Source: Nocardiopsis kunsanensis DSM 44524 (GTDB taxonomy: Bacteria; Actinomycetota; Actinomycetes; Streptosporangiales; Streptosporangiaceae). Taken from it: a stretch of DNA of 56,527 nt. Numbering within the stretch: the first letter of the stretch is position 1; each line of letters starts with the position of its first letter. The stretch spans positions 1 through 56,527 of the forward strand of contig NZ_ANAY01000038.1 of NCBI RefSeq assembly GCF_000340965.1, given 5' to 3'. Both the position numbers and the translations under genes were made by a program. Shown here piece after piece: positions 45,082 through 53,410 of this stretch. A model generated the notes under the pieces. The model made no database searches. It was not told where the DNA came from and was given only the letters and a program-made list of their open reading frames with translations.

Positions 45082-45788
45082 CGTGAGTAATCCACCTCCA
45101 TCAGGTGATACTCCATTACCCGCTGAGCCTCGATACGCCGCACGTGTTTCACCATCGACAACTCGGCCGACGCGGACTCGGCAATCATCTCCAATGCGGC
45201 CTCGTTCTTCAGGTCGGCCGTACCGACGAAGACCCGTCCACTAGGTGCAAGGTGGTTCCGCGCGCCCTGAATCATGCGCCTCTGCCCGTCGTACTCGGGG
45301 TCGAACACCGCACGATGTAGTTCCGTGGACATCGCGAAGTCACTTGGCACGAATGTCCAGGGCACGTTCCAGAAGATGACGTCGAATTCCTCTGCTGGAT
45401 CGAGAGCTGCGTACACGTCACTCAGGCGCGCATCGACCTTCGACTCGACCCCGTGGCGCGCGGCATTTCGGAGAGTGTTAGTGACAGCGTTCGAGTTGAT
45501 GTCGAGAGATACAACATTCTCCACGCCCGCCAGCGCTGCCATAACCGAGATCACACCGGCTCCGGATCCGACTTCGAGCATCCTACCGCCCACCGGATAC
45601 GGTAGATGGGTCGCCATGACCTCAGTGGCGGCAGTGAGCGTCCCGGGGAACACCCCTCTGATCAGCTCCCACTGTCGGCCGAGGAGACTGAATTCCGTGG
45701 GGAAGTCGGGCTCGTCGAGCGCGCGAAGGAGAACGGCCTCGGCGTCCTTGGGGTCTTCCTGGAATGGTTCGGCTTCGTTCCTGTTCAT
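45078..45788 (-). CDS. Class I SAM methyltransferase, PrmC/HemK-like
   Basis: 236 residues. Motif I is MLEVGSGAGVISV (70-82) and the acidic end of strand 2 is SLDINSNAV. The motif IV tetrapeptide is NVPW (141-144), similar to the NPPY of N-methyltransferases that act on amide or amino groups, so N-methylation is plausible. There is no N-terminal PrmC helical domain, so this is not a release-factor methylase. Its ATG overlaps the aminotransferase stop by 4 bp. The target is unknown. Confidence 0.87.
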   Translation of the reverse strand: MNRNEAEPFQEDPKDAEAVLLRALDEPDFPTEFSLLGRQWELIRGVFPGTLTAATEVMATHLPYPVGGRMLEVGSGAGVISVMAALAGVENVVSLDINSNAVTNTLRNAARHGVESKVDARLSDVYAALDPAEEFDVIFWNVPWTFVPSDFAMSTELHRAVFDPEYDGQRRMIQGARNHLAPSGRVFVGTADLKNEAALEMIAESASAELSMVKHVRRIEAQRVMEYHLMEVDYSR

Positions 45789-47023
45789 ACGTTCTTCAAC
45801 CTCTCGATGGCGGTGTCGACCGTACGGAGCTCCCGGTCATAATGATCAATGAGCGAACCGTCTGTCGGCCGATGAAAGGTAGGAAACGACAGTGCTCGAG
45901 CAGCGATGTCGTAAGCGGCCGAGAGTTCGCTAGCAGGCGTCTGGGCCACCGCCGGCGCTTGCGTCCAGGTATGCGTCTTCGACGAGTACAATGGCTGATC
46001 GAGCAGGACCCCCCCAGACGGCGCAGATACGTCCATGTAGCGTGCTCTCATCATCTCGACAATTCGGTCCCGGCCAACGGTCTCATAGGCTTCACGCCTG
46101 ATGAGGGGCTTGAAGCCGTACCACGCACCCATGTCGATCTCGGAGGGGATGTCCAGCGCTTCGAAGTTGCGCGTGCGCGCGAGAGTGCTATTCAGCCTTT
46201 CCAGCCACTGGTGCCGCCACTTCATTCGGTTGGCGAAAGCGTGCAGGCTGTGCTTGGCGACGATCGCGTTGAATGGTGACATTCGAGTCTTGAGACCGAA
46301 GCCGGTGGACCAGTACTCCCTGAGTTGCGGGTCGTGTACCTGGCTGCGGGACCGGTCACGGTAGTGGCCGACCAGCGTAGCCCTGTCAACTACCGTTTCA
46401 TCATTGGTGACGAGGATCCCACCTTCACCTGCGAATACGGCCTTGTTCGCCTGCAGAGAGAAAACTGCCGCGTCGCCGAAAGTACCGACCGGCCGTCCTC
46501 GATACTTGCTCCCGTGGGCATGGGAACAGTCTTCGAGCAGTTTAAGGCCGTGCTTCTCTGCGAACTCAGTCGCTCGGTGCATGTCAGCCGGCCGGCCCCA
46601 CTGATGGACGACGGTCAAGACACGGCAGTTCGCTTCGGCAATGACGCGTTCCGCAGAGTCGAAGCTGATGCACCGTGAGTCCGGTTCGATGTCGGCGAGG
46701 AGGACATCTGCGCCCAGGGAGAACGCCGGGCTCAGGGCCGCATGATAGGTCAGCGCAGGACCCAGGACCGCTGTACCCCTTCGGGCACCGAGGGCAAAGT
46801 ATGCAGCTTGGAGGGCGCTCGTCCCGGAGTTGAACGTGATGGCGTGCTCGACACGGTCATCGAGGAACGCTTTGAACTCGTCTTCGAACTCGGCGATCGG
46901 TCCGGTACGGCCCCGGATGGAGATGTCATCGCGACGTTGAGCGACTAGCTCACTTTCTTCAGCCTCGCTCGGGGGTAGGGGCCACGGGTCGTGCGGAAAG
47001 GCCAACGAGCCATCGTCATGCAT
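45785..47023 (-). CDS. DegT/DnrJ/EryC1/StrS-family aminotransferase
   Basis: 412 residues of the PLP-dependent sugar aminotransferase family. NSGTSALQAAY binds the PLP phosphate, Asp165 in LLEDCSHAHGS contacts the pyridine nitrogen, and Lys194 in SLQANKAVFAGEGG forms the Schiff base (family consensus S-F-x-x-x-K-x-x-x-x-G-E-G-G). RDRSRSQVHDP and a GFGLKTRMSPFNA segment follow, the latter typical of the StsC/scyllo-inosose aminotransferase and AHBA synthase branch. ATG 47023 has GAGGAGG 6 nt upstream and overlaps the oxidoreductase stop by 8 bp. It is predicted to transaminate the keto group made by that neighbour. Confidence 0.93.
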   Translation of the reverse strand: MHDDGSLAFPHDPWPLPPSEAEESELVAQRRDDISIRGRTGPIAEFEDEFKAFLDDRVEHAITFNSGTSALQAAYFALGARRGTAVLGPALTYHAALSPAFSLGADVLLADIEPDSRCISFDSAERVIAEANCRVLTVVHQWGRPADMHRATEFAEKHGLKLLEDCSHAHGSKYRGRPVGTFGDAAVFSLQANKAVFAGEGGILVTNDETVVDRATLVGHYRDRSRSQVHDPQLREYWSTGFGLKTRMSPFNAIVAKHSLHAFANRMKWRHQWLERLNSTLARTRNFEALDIPSEIDMGAWYGFKPLIRREAYETVGRDRIVEMMRARYMDVSAPSGGVLLDQPLYSSKTHTWTQAPAVAQTPASELSAAYDIAARALSFPTFHRPTDGSLIDHYDRELRTVDTAIERLKNV

Positions 47024-48017
47024 ACTGTGCCTCCTCCAAACCGCGATCCTCCGCGAGAAGCGCATAAGCCCGGTCCAGACACTCAACGACATGCCGGTGG
47101 CGCTGCATGTGCGGTAGCCAATAGGCGGGGTTCCGCCGGTTTGCCAGGTATTCCTGGCACATCACCCGGGTGGTGACCTGAAACCCGTTCGGCTCCTCCA
47201 CAAACCACCGTATGGATCCGTCACGGTCGAACAGGCGTAGCTTAGGAGTGTCCACAACTGCTACCCCCCGAGTCCCATAGAGCGTAAGTTGCTCCGACTT
47301 CGCATGGGCGTGACGGTTCGTCGTGATCCTGCCCGTGCACAGCCCATTAGGAGATCTGGTCAGAATGGTGCTGGTGTCCTCAAGCCGTTCGGCTCTCGTC
47401 TCCCCGTAGCAGTAACTGATTTGCGCGGCCTCCACGCTCTGCTGACCGAGAAGGAAGGTGACGAGATCGAGCTGGTGGTACGCCATATCGAGCATCACGC
47501 CGCCTCGGGCAGTGCTCCACCTCGATCTCCAGCCTGTGGTCCGTGCGGGTAATGACAATGAATAGTCATAGGTGTAGGAGTAGATATCCCCCAGAGAACC
47601 GAGGCTTGCGAGTAACTGGAGTGATGTGTGCCTGAACGGGCGCTGCGCCATGGTGAATACGGGGGTGTTTTTCCGCGTGGCAATATCCAGCAGGGCATCG
47701 GCTTCCATTGTGGTCACGGCAAAGGGTTTCTCCTCGAGCACCGTTACACCGCGCTTCACCAGTGCCGCGGCGATTTCAGCATGGAACTGGTGAGGAACAG
47801 CGATGTAGGCCGCATCGACCTTCTCCTCGTCGAGCAGTTCCTCGGTGGAGGCGAACGCCCGGTAGCCAAGTTGGAGAGTACGTTGACGTGCCGTTTCATC
47901 CGTGTCCACCGCAGAAACCACGGCGCTGCTCTGCGCGTAGAGTGAAAAGAACTCGGAAGCCTGATGCCCTCCGGCTCCGATCACCGCCATATGGATGTTC
48001 TTCGGGTTGAGGTTCAT
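47016..48017 (-). CDS. Gfo/Idh/MocA-family NAD(P)-dependent oxidoreductase
   Basis: 333 residues. The Rossmann motif is AVIGAGGHQA (11-20), and EEKPFAVT (95-102) carries the catalytic Lys97 of the conserved EKP. GGVMLDMAYHQLDLV provides the second catalytic Asp/His pair. The family oxidises sugars or inositols at a ring hydroxyl. ATG 48017 shares one base with the Nudix stop (TGATG). With the next gene it forms the oxidation-transamination pair seen in streptidine (StrI/StsC) and kanosamine (NtdC/NtdA) synthesis. Confidence 0.92.
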   Translation of the reverse strand: MNLNPKNIHMAVIGAGGHQASEFFSLYAQSSAVVSAVDTDETARQRTLQLGYRAFASTEELLDEEKVDAAYIAVPHQFHAEIAAALVKRGVTVLEEKPFAVTTMEADALLDIATRKNTPVFTMAQRPFRHTSLQLLASLGSLGDIYSYTYDYSLSLPARTTGWRSRWSTARGGVMLDMAYHQLDLVTFLLGQQSVEAAQISYCYGETRAERLEDTSTILTRSPNGLCTGRITTNRHAHAKSEQLTLYGTRGVAVVDTPKLRLFDRDGSIRWFVEEPNGFQVTTRVMCQEYLANRRNPAYWLPHMQRHRHVVECLDRAYALLAEDRGLEEAQYA

Positions 48018-48478
48018 CAAAGGCCAACCTTCTGGCTTTCCGTAAGCGCAAGGGATACCAAGCGTGAAATGTACTCACCGTACCCGAGGGCGCAATTATC
48101 CCCTTGGACGCGTCGAATCGCATCAAAGGTCGCAAACCATTGGAATTCAGAGTACTTGTCCATTTCAAGCTGCGGAAATTCCAATTCTCCACGGACCTCG
48201 ACAAGATAGCAGTACTCCGTCCACGTACTCCCATGAAGACGAAATTCGTGGTGTCCCAAATCAGAAATAACGGCCGTGAGCTCCCATCCCGTCTCTTCAC
48301 GGGTCTCGCGCTCCAGCGCTTCAAGAACAGTTTCTCCGGGATCGACCTTCCCACCGACGACGTCCCATGCGCCAGCAAGGTTAACGGCATCCATGCGACG
48401 CCGCTGGAGGAATATCGCCCCGTCGTACCGACGGATGAGCGCGGCCGCGGTGGTGCGTGTCGATTCGGTTTTGGTCAC
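48017..48478 (-). CDS. Nudix hydrolase
   Basis: 153 residues. The Nudix box is complete: GGKVDPGETVLEALERETREETG (about 42-64), with the metal-binding REXXEE-type core at residues 57-62. N-terminal IFLQRRRMDAVNLAGAWDVVGGK is close to MutT/dCTP pyrophosphatase-like enzymes. It could release a sugar-1-phosphate or sanitise a nucleotide intermediate. Its start overlaps the M28 stop by 4 bp, and its stop overlaps the oxidoreductase start. Confidence 0.93.
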   Translation of the reverse strand: MTKTESTRTTAAALIRRYDGAIFLQRRRMDAVNLAGAWDVVGGKVDPGETVLEALERETREETGWELTAVISDLGHHEFRLHGSTWTEYCYLVEVRGELEFPQLEMDKYSEFQWFATFDAIRRVQGDNCALGYGEYISRLVSLALTESQKVGL

Positions 48479-49830
48479 AGTCCCTTATCCAATGTGCCAA
48501 GTACGTAGTCGACCACGTGCATGGTGTTGGAAACCTTCTCTTCATCGATCCGGTCAGCGGTGTCGCATACCTGGTGGTAGCATTCATCGAACGGCTCACC
48601 TGAGGACCCGCCCCAGAGCTCTGCCTGCTCCTCCGTCTTCGTTTCGAAGGACCCTCCCCAGAAACCGCCTGTCGGGATTCCCGCATCCTGATAGCTGGCA
48701 TCGTCTGATCGAGGCTCCTCATTGGCGTCCCGTTCGGCCTGGATCCCGATCTGCGCGTACCCGTCGACAATCGCTTCGTCAATTAGTTGACTGGAGCCCG
48801 AACCATCGTTTTGAATGTAAAAATAACCGGAATTCGGAGCCGCGACCATCTCGAAATTGACGTAGGCGGCGATTCCTTCAATATCAGTTCCACTTCTTAG
48901 ATAGCTTCTGGACCCGGCAAAAGCGAACTCTTCACCACTCCAGAACATGTAACGCTGCGCCTTGTCAGTGGACTGCTCCGCCTTACTAATCGCATGCTCC
49001 AGAAGGACCGCAGCGCTCACGGCATTGTCGTTTATTCCTGGACTCTGCGGGACGGAGTCAAGGTGGGCTCCGACTTCGATCGCTTCCTCGGAACGTCCCG
49101 GTTTCTCAGCGATCAAGTTGGTGCTTGACCGACGTTCCGTCTCCATCGTCAATGACATCGAAAGCGGCTCGGAGCTGCTCTGAATCGCCTCGGAAGTCTG
49201 CTGACTGATCCCGGCCACAGGAATGTCACGGGAACCCGCCCCATCCAGCCAAATGTAAGGTGGTACCTCGGAGGATGATGCCACCAGCAGGGCCCCGGCT
49301 CCGGATTCGCTTGCTGCCTCGTGCTGCTCCTGAACCGTGCAGTTCTTCGGTTCTTCCAGAACGAGGATCGAGCCCCGAGTGACGCTTTCATAGTGCTTGT
49401 CCTCGCAGCCTTCATCGACGAGGACATAGGGGTTGGCCCGAAGGTCGCCATCTGTCGATGGCCCAAACGTGGCTGGGATCATGTCTAGCTCTTCCTCGTC
49501 GAGCGAGAGACTGGCATGGCTCGGTTTGCTGTAGAGGAATTCGAACTTCTCATTGCTTACTTCAAGTCCCGCCTCGCGCAACTCCTCCTCAAAATATTCA
49601 GCGGATTCTCGATGGCCGGCACTTCCTGCCGCGCGGTGCCCGCCATTATCATCGGCTATCTGCTGCAACCGGTCGATGTGGCCCATCACGGACTGCACAT
49701 CGAAGTCTTCGGATTTCGGTAGGTGGGATGCTACTGCGGCGGACACACCACCGACAGAAATGATCATGACGGCTAGAAGTGTGCTCGCTCCTGCCATCTT
49801 CGCGCTCCATGCATCGAGATGAGAAATCAC
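48475..49830 (-). CDS. Secreted M28-family zinc aminopeptidase with PA domain
   Basis: 451 residues. An N-terminal signal or membrane anchor (about 12-36) precedes a PA-domain insert (about 130-225) and the M28 catalytic domain. Zinc and catalytic residues are visible: His256 and Asp258 (GAHLDSV), Asp268 (GINDN), Glu300-Glu301 (SGEEFAF), Glu327 in NFEM where S. griseus-type enzymes have Asp, and His419 in CYHQVCD. Cys417/Cys422 and Cys142/Cys164 may be disulphides. It is the first gene of the low-GC operon. GTG 49830 is the given start, but ATG 49797 is also reasonable. It removes N-terminal residues outside the cell; here it may mature or destroy a secreted peptide (inferred). Confidence 0.9.
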   Translation of the reverse strand: MISHLDAWSAKMAGASTLLAVMIISVGGVSAAVASHLPKSEDFDVQSVMGHIDRLQQIADDNGGHRAAGSAGHRESAEYFEEELREAGLEVSNEKFEFLYSKPSHASLSLDEEELDMIPATFGPSTDGDLRANPYVLVDEGCEDKHYESVTRGSILVLEEPKNCTVQEQHEAASESGAGALLVASSSEVPPYIWLDGAGSRDIPVAGISQQTSEAIQSSSEPLSMSLTMETERRSSTNLIAEKPGRSEEAIEVGAHLDSVPQSPGINDNAVSAAVLLEHAISKAEQSTDKAQRYMFWSGEEFAFAGSRSYLRSGTDIEGIAAYVNFEMVAAPNSGYFYIQNDGSGSSQLIDEAIVDGYAQIGIQAERDANEEPRSDDASYQDAGIPTGGFWGGSFETKTEEQAELWGGSSGEPFDECYHQVCDTADRIDEEKVSNTMHVVDYVLGTLDKGL

Positions 49831-50157
49831 CAGAGCGTCACTCCTGCTTTTCTACGATCATGACCATACCTACCTTCGTGGCCGAACCTCTACTCGATCC
49901 CACTCTCACACCCATTGGGATGCATTAGTTTGAACTTTTTCTTTTTCCGTGGGTCGATTACAGACATTAGACACGCACCACCGGCCAACGCAACTCACAG
50001 AAAATTTGACTGACCTGCATTAATAGGATGAGGGATAGCCGTGACCTGCAGTAAGTTTATGTTGGCCGCATCTGGCCAGGGGCTCTACGTGACAACACCG
50101 TTGTTTTAGGGTGTTATCGCTGGTGGGGTGAGGTGCCATAGGTGGATCCGATGTTGT
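49831..50157. other. AT-rich intergenic region upstream of the nine-gene operon
   Basis: 327 bp, clearly the most AT-rich stretch of the window (for example gaactttttctttttccg near 49932 and cagaaaatttgactgacc near 49998). It must hold the operon promoter on the minus strand, but I cannot fix -35 and -10 boxes with confidence. Small inverted repeats (ttggccgcatctggcca near 50063; acaacaccgttgt near 50092) may be regulatory. No open frame is supported. Confidence 0.55.
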
Positions 50158-50171
50158 GGGGCTTGACCCCA

Positions 50172-50181
50172 GATTCTGGAC
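50172..50181. repeat. Target-site duplication (left) of ISAs1 element A
   Basis: GATTCTGGAC is repeated at 51658-51667, exactly outside the inverted repeats. A 10-bp direct repeat is within the range known for ISAs1-family insertions. The duplicated site lies in the left terminal repeat of the IS3 element. Confidence 0.9.
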
Positions 50182-51657
50182 CAGGGCCCCGGAGTTCTCG
50201 CGGTTCAGATCCATACAGGCTGATCTGGAGTGATGCCGTGGAGTTTTCGAGTACCTTGTCCGGATCGGTGTGGGCTCTACGGCCTGAGGCGAGGTTCTTC
50301 CACCCCGCGGCGGTCAACGCTTGGCGGACGATATCGGTCACAGCCCCGAGCACGACCGGCGCGGGTACGGCGGGCGTTTTCGTGGAAGGTCACGTCCCGC
50401 ACATGGTGCACCCGGTTCTCCACCGTCCAGTGACCACGGGCATGAGCGGCCAACTCCGCAGGTGAGACCTGGTGAGCGTCCAGATCGGTGACGGCGAAGA
50501 CCACCTCACGGCTGCCCTTGAGGGTGCCGTGCCGGCGGCGGTAGCGCTCGATGCGCACCACCTGGCACGCCCCGGGAAAGACAAGACCGTTCACCGTGGC
50601 GACCTTGATCGACCGGCGTTCCTCTCGCCCGTGCGCGTGGATGGGTCCTTCGTCGTCGGCGATGGGGACCTCTCCCCAGGGCAGCGCGGCCAGTTGCTCG
50701 TGCAACGTGGGGCGGTTGCCCTTGACGTAGATCAGGTAGTGGGCTCGGCGCCCGAGCAGGTAGGTGGCGTGGTCGGCCACGGTGTGCAGGGCGTCGGCGG
50801 TGATCAGTGCCCCGTGGAGCTGGTCGTCGTCGAGCTGGTCGAGCAGGGCGGTGAAGGCACTTGTCTCGGTGCCTTTGTCGGCGATCTGGGTACTGGCCAC
50901 CACGGCCGCGTCGTGGTGACGGGCCGCGTGCAGGACCGCTGAGCCCGAGCGCTGTCCTCTCCTGGTGCGGGCCCCGCGCTGGGTCTTGCCGTCGGTGGCG
51001 TAGGCGGTGTGGCGGGGCGTGGGGTGTGGGCGGTGGTGCCGTTGTTGGTGGTGGGCGCGGCGGTGTTCGCGTTCGGGTGCCCCGGTCGAGGTGTGCGAGG
51101 AGCTCGTTTGGGGTGGGGTGCGGGTGTCCAGGCAGGCCAGGCCCGCGCGGGTGAGCTGGGCGGGGTCCAAGCGGGACAGGAGGTTGCGCAGGGTGTGCTC
51201 GTCGGGAACGTGGATGTGTTGGGTGAAGGGGCACACACGGGCATTTGCAGGGGGAGAAGGACGTGGCGGGGTGCGTTGTGGGCCCATTCGATGATGGCGG
51301 TGGTGCTGTTGTGACCGGTGCTGGTCATCGCGCATACGCACAGGGCGAGCAGGGTGGGCAGACCATAGCGGCGGCCGCGTGGGTCTCTGGGGTCGTCGAT
51401 GGTGGCCAGATGGTCCATCAGGTCCAGGGTGGGTTCGCCTGCGGGGGTGAGGGTGGGCGGGGTTGAGGCCGGGCATGGAGTACGGGAGGATGACACAGCG
51501 GGCACGGGGCCTTACAGGTTGTGGTTTCTCGACAACTCCATGATCCATCAGGCCCGTGCCCGTTTTTTCATGTCAAGACCTGGTCATACTTGTGCAGGCA
51601 CCTCGGATCCGGCGTTCGTGCGTTCCCCCGGCAAAGCACGAGAACTCCGGGGCCCTG
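50182..51657 (-). mobile_element. ISAs1-family insertion sequence A (1476 bp, decayed)
   Basis: Perfect terminal inverted repeats: CAGGGCCCCGGAGTTCTCG at the left (50182-50200) and its complement at 51639-51657. It is flanked by the 10-bp duplication GATTCTGGAC. The enclosed transposase reads on the minus strand but is frameshifted twice. The two ISAs1 elements in this window have different end sequences, so they are separate insertions of different members. Confidence 0.93.
50200..51505 (-). pseudogene. Frameshifted ISAs1-family transposase
   Basis: The N-terminal part (GTG 51505; LDLMDHLATIDDPRDPRGRRY, TAIIEWAHNAP) is in one frame. The middle (PDEHTLRNLLSRLD, ATDGKTQRGARTR, YVKGNRPTLHEQL, GHWTVENRVHHVRDVTFHE) is in a second frame, switching near 51240. 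The C-terminal end (VTDIVRQALTAAGWKNLASG) is in a third frame, switching near 50345, and reads through the terminal repeat without a stop. All conserved ISAs1 blocks exist but no single product is possible. Confidence 0.88.
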
Positions 51658-51667
51658 GATTCTGGAC
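51658..51667. repeat. Target-site duplication (right) of ISAs1 element A
   Basis: GATTCTGGAC, identical to 50172-50181. Confidence 0.9.
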
Positions 51668-51710
51668 ACGCTGAACGCGACACGAGTCGGGAGGAAGCGA
51701 GAATCTAGGT

Positions 51711-52050
51711 ATGGTCCGTAAGAACTACTCCGAGGGCTTCCGCCGACAAGCGGTCGACCTGTACCTGAACACCCCGGGCGCCACCTTCAAAGCGATCGCA
51801 GCGGATCTCGGCATCGCCCGGGGAACCCTGCAGAACTGGGTCTACGCCCAGCACCCCGGCGCAACACCCCACCCCAGCACCGGCCGCGCCCGCCACAGCC
51901 ACACCGCCCAAGGGCGAGAGCGCCACGGCCAGGATGGCCCCCCAGGAGACTGCCTTGGCAGCTGAGCAGGACGAGCGCCGCAAGCTCGAGACCGAACGCG
52001 ACATCCTGCGCCAGGCGGCCAAGTATTTCGCGGGGTCGACGAACTGGTGA
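51711..52050 (+). pseudogene. IS3-family orfA (helix-turn-helix protein), frameshifted
   Basis: ATG 51711 begins RKNYSEGFRRQAVDLYLNTPGATFKAIAADLGIARGTLQNWV, the HTH of IS3 OrfA. The opening frame stops at 51965. The expected C-terminal leucine-zipper part, LETERDILRQAAKYFAGSTNW, is in another frame ending TGA 52050, so a frameshift lies between about 51890 and 51950. The TGA overlaps the GTG of orfB (52047), the normal IS3 arrangement. Confidence 0.85.
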
Positions 52051-52115
52051 ACCGCTTCCAGTTCGTCGCCGACCACCGAAACACCTTCGAGGTGAAGCGG
52101 TTGTGCGAGGTCCTC

Positions 52116-52125
52116 GGCCTGGCCC
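52116..52125. repeat. Target-site duplication (left) of ISAs1 element B
   Basis: GGCCTGGCCC, repeated at 53401-53410 immediately outside the inverted repeats. The duplicated bases lie in orfB at codons for LGLA. Confidence 0.93.
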
Positions 52126-53400
52126 CAGGGCTCCGGCAAAGTCTGTTGGTTACTCGTCCAAGAGGCCTATGACCTGGTGATCTCTGCTGGCATGGTGCCG
52201 TAGACCGGCAGCGATGTTGTCCCATCCGGCCAAGCGCAACAGAGCGATCACCAACCCCCGCAGCGATGCCATCACCCGGGGCGCTGCCCCACGCCTGATC
52301 CGGCAGGCGTCCTCACCGAAGGTCACATCGCGTACCCAGTGCAAACGGTTCTCGATGTGCCAGTGCGACTGGACCCACGCGGCCAGGACCTGTGGCCGGG
52401 CTGCGCGAGCATCAGCGCTGGTGACCAGATACACGACCTCGACGGTCTTCTTCCCGTTGCGGGTCGTGGTGCGCCGTAGCTGGGCGACCTGGGCCGCACC
52501 GGGGAACTCGATCCATCCAGGCACGTCCACGGCCTTGATCGTGCGGGTGATCCTGCGCCCGTGGGAGCGCTCGGTGCGCCGCGTGGCAGCCACATCCTTC
52601 CAGGGCAGCCTCTTCAACTGACCGAACAGGGTGGGCTGGTTGGCCTTGACGGTCAACACGTAGTCACCGCCCTGCTCCAGGACCTGTTCAGCGGTGGTGT
52701 GCTGGGCGTGCAGGGCATCCATCGTCACCACCGCACCGGACACATCCAGCACACCCAGCAGGTCGCGGGCCGCACCGATCTCGCCGCCCTGGCTGTGGGC
52801 CTTCCCCTGTCCCAGGACCAGCCCGTTGGCCGCGTCCAGGGCAGCGACCAGGTGAGGCGCCAGGCCGCCCGGTTCGCGGGCCCCGCGCACGCTTTTGCCG
52901 TCCACAGCGATCACCCGGCGGTCCTGAACCGTTCCTGCCCTGGTGGTGGCCCATAGGCCCAGGATCTGGTCGAGCCGGTCTGCGTCCAGGCCGGCGAAGA
53001 GCCGACGGAAAGTCGATTCCTCGGCCGGCCCCTCCAGGCCCAGCTCGGTGAGCACGTGCGCATCGGCTCCGGCGACCCATTGGCCGATCGCGGTGAAGCC
53101 CCGCATCCCCACGGCCATAGCAGCGACCGCCACGGCGACCAGGGCAGCGGCCCCGTGGCGCACACCGCGCCGCGAGCGCGGGTCCGGAAGATGGTCCAAC
53201 AGGTTCAGCAGGTGGGCGTGGTCCGATGCGGCCTTGGTCCTGGCGGCGGGGACCTGGAATGATGAGGACAAGCGGGCGTGCTCCGGTTCGGGTGATGCAA
53301 GGCGTAGGAACCTCCATCTTCCCTGGCTCAAGGGCACGCCCGTGTTCTTGCCCGTGGTTCCTGGTCAGGACCTGCTTCACCCGACTTTGCCGGAGCCCTG
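52126..53400 (-). mobile_element. ISAs1-family insertion sequence B (1275 bp, apparently intact)
   Basis: Terminal inverted repeats CAGGGCTCCGGCAAAGTC (left, 52126-52143) and its complement at 53383-53400 are perfect over 18 bp. A 10-bp duplication flanks it. It contains one complete transposase gene on the minus strand. It is nested inside IS3 orfB, so it arrived after the IS3 element. Its intact frame suggests a recent insertion. Confidence 0.95.
52150..53337 (-). CDS. ISAs1-family transposase
   Basis: 395 residues, full length. N-terminal LLDHLPDPRSRRGVRHGAAALVAVAVAAMAVGMRGFTAIGQW is the family helical domain. The DDE core has VIAVDGKSVRGAREP (first Asp), VVTMDALHAQ (second Asp) and HWHIENRLHWVRDVTFGEDA (Glu). 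The C-terminal end is VIALLRLAGWDNIAAGLRHHA. The upstream start at 53337 is 60 bp inside the right end; an internal start near the conserved domain is possible because the first 30 residues are poorly conserved. Confidence 0.93.
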   Translation of the reverse strand: MPLSQGRWRFLRLASPEPEHARLSSSFQVPAARTKAASDHAHLLNLLDHLPDPRSRRGVRHGAAALVAVAVAAMAVGMRGFTAIGQWVAGADAHVLTELGLEGPAEESTFRRLFAGLDADRLDQILGLWATTRAGTVQDRRVIAVDGKSVRGAREPGGLAPHLVAALDAANGLVLGQGKAHSQGGEIGAARDLLGVLDVSGAVVTMDALHAQHTTAEQVLEQGGDYVLTVKANQPTLFGQLKRLPWKDVAATRRTERSHGRRITRTIKAVDVPGWIEFPGAAQVAQLRRTTTRNGKKTVEVVYLVTSADARAARPQVLAAWVQSHWHIENRLHWVRDVTFGEDACRIRRGAAPRVMASLRGLVIALLRLAGWDNIAAGLRHHASRDHQVIGLLDE

Positions 53401-53410
53401 GGCCTGGCCC
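53401..53410. repeat. Target-site duplication (right) of ISAs1 element B
   Basis: GGCCTGGCCC, identical to 52116-52125. Confidence 0.93.

Noticed and set aside
40846..50157. Classical tRNA-integrated element with attL/attR
   Set aside because: No integrase and no second copy of the tRNA-Cys 3' end was found in the window, and the island is on the 5' side of the tRNA.
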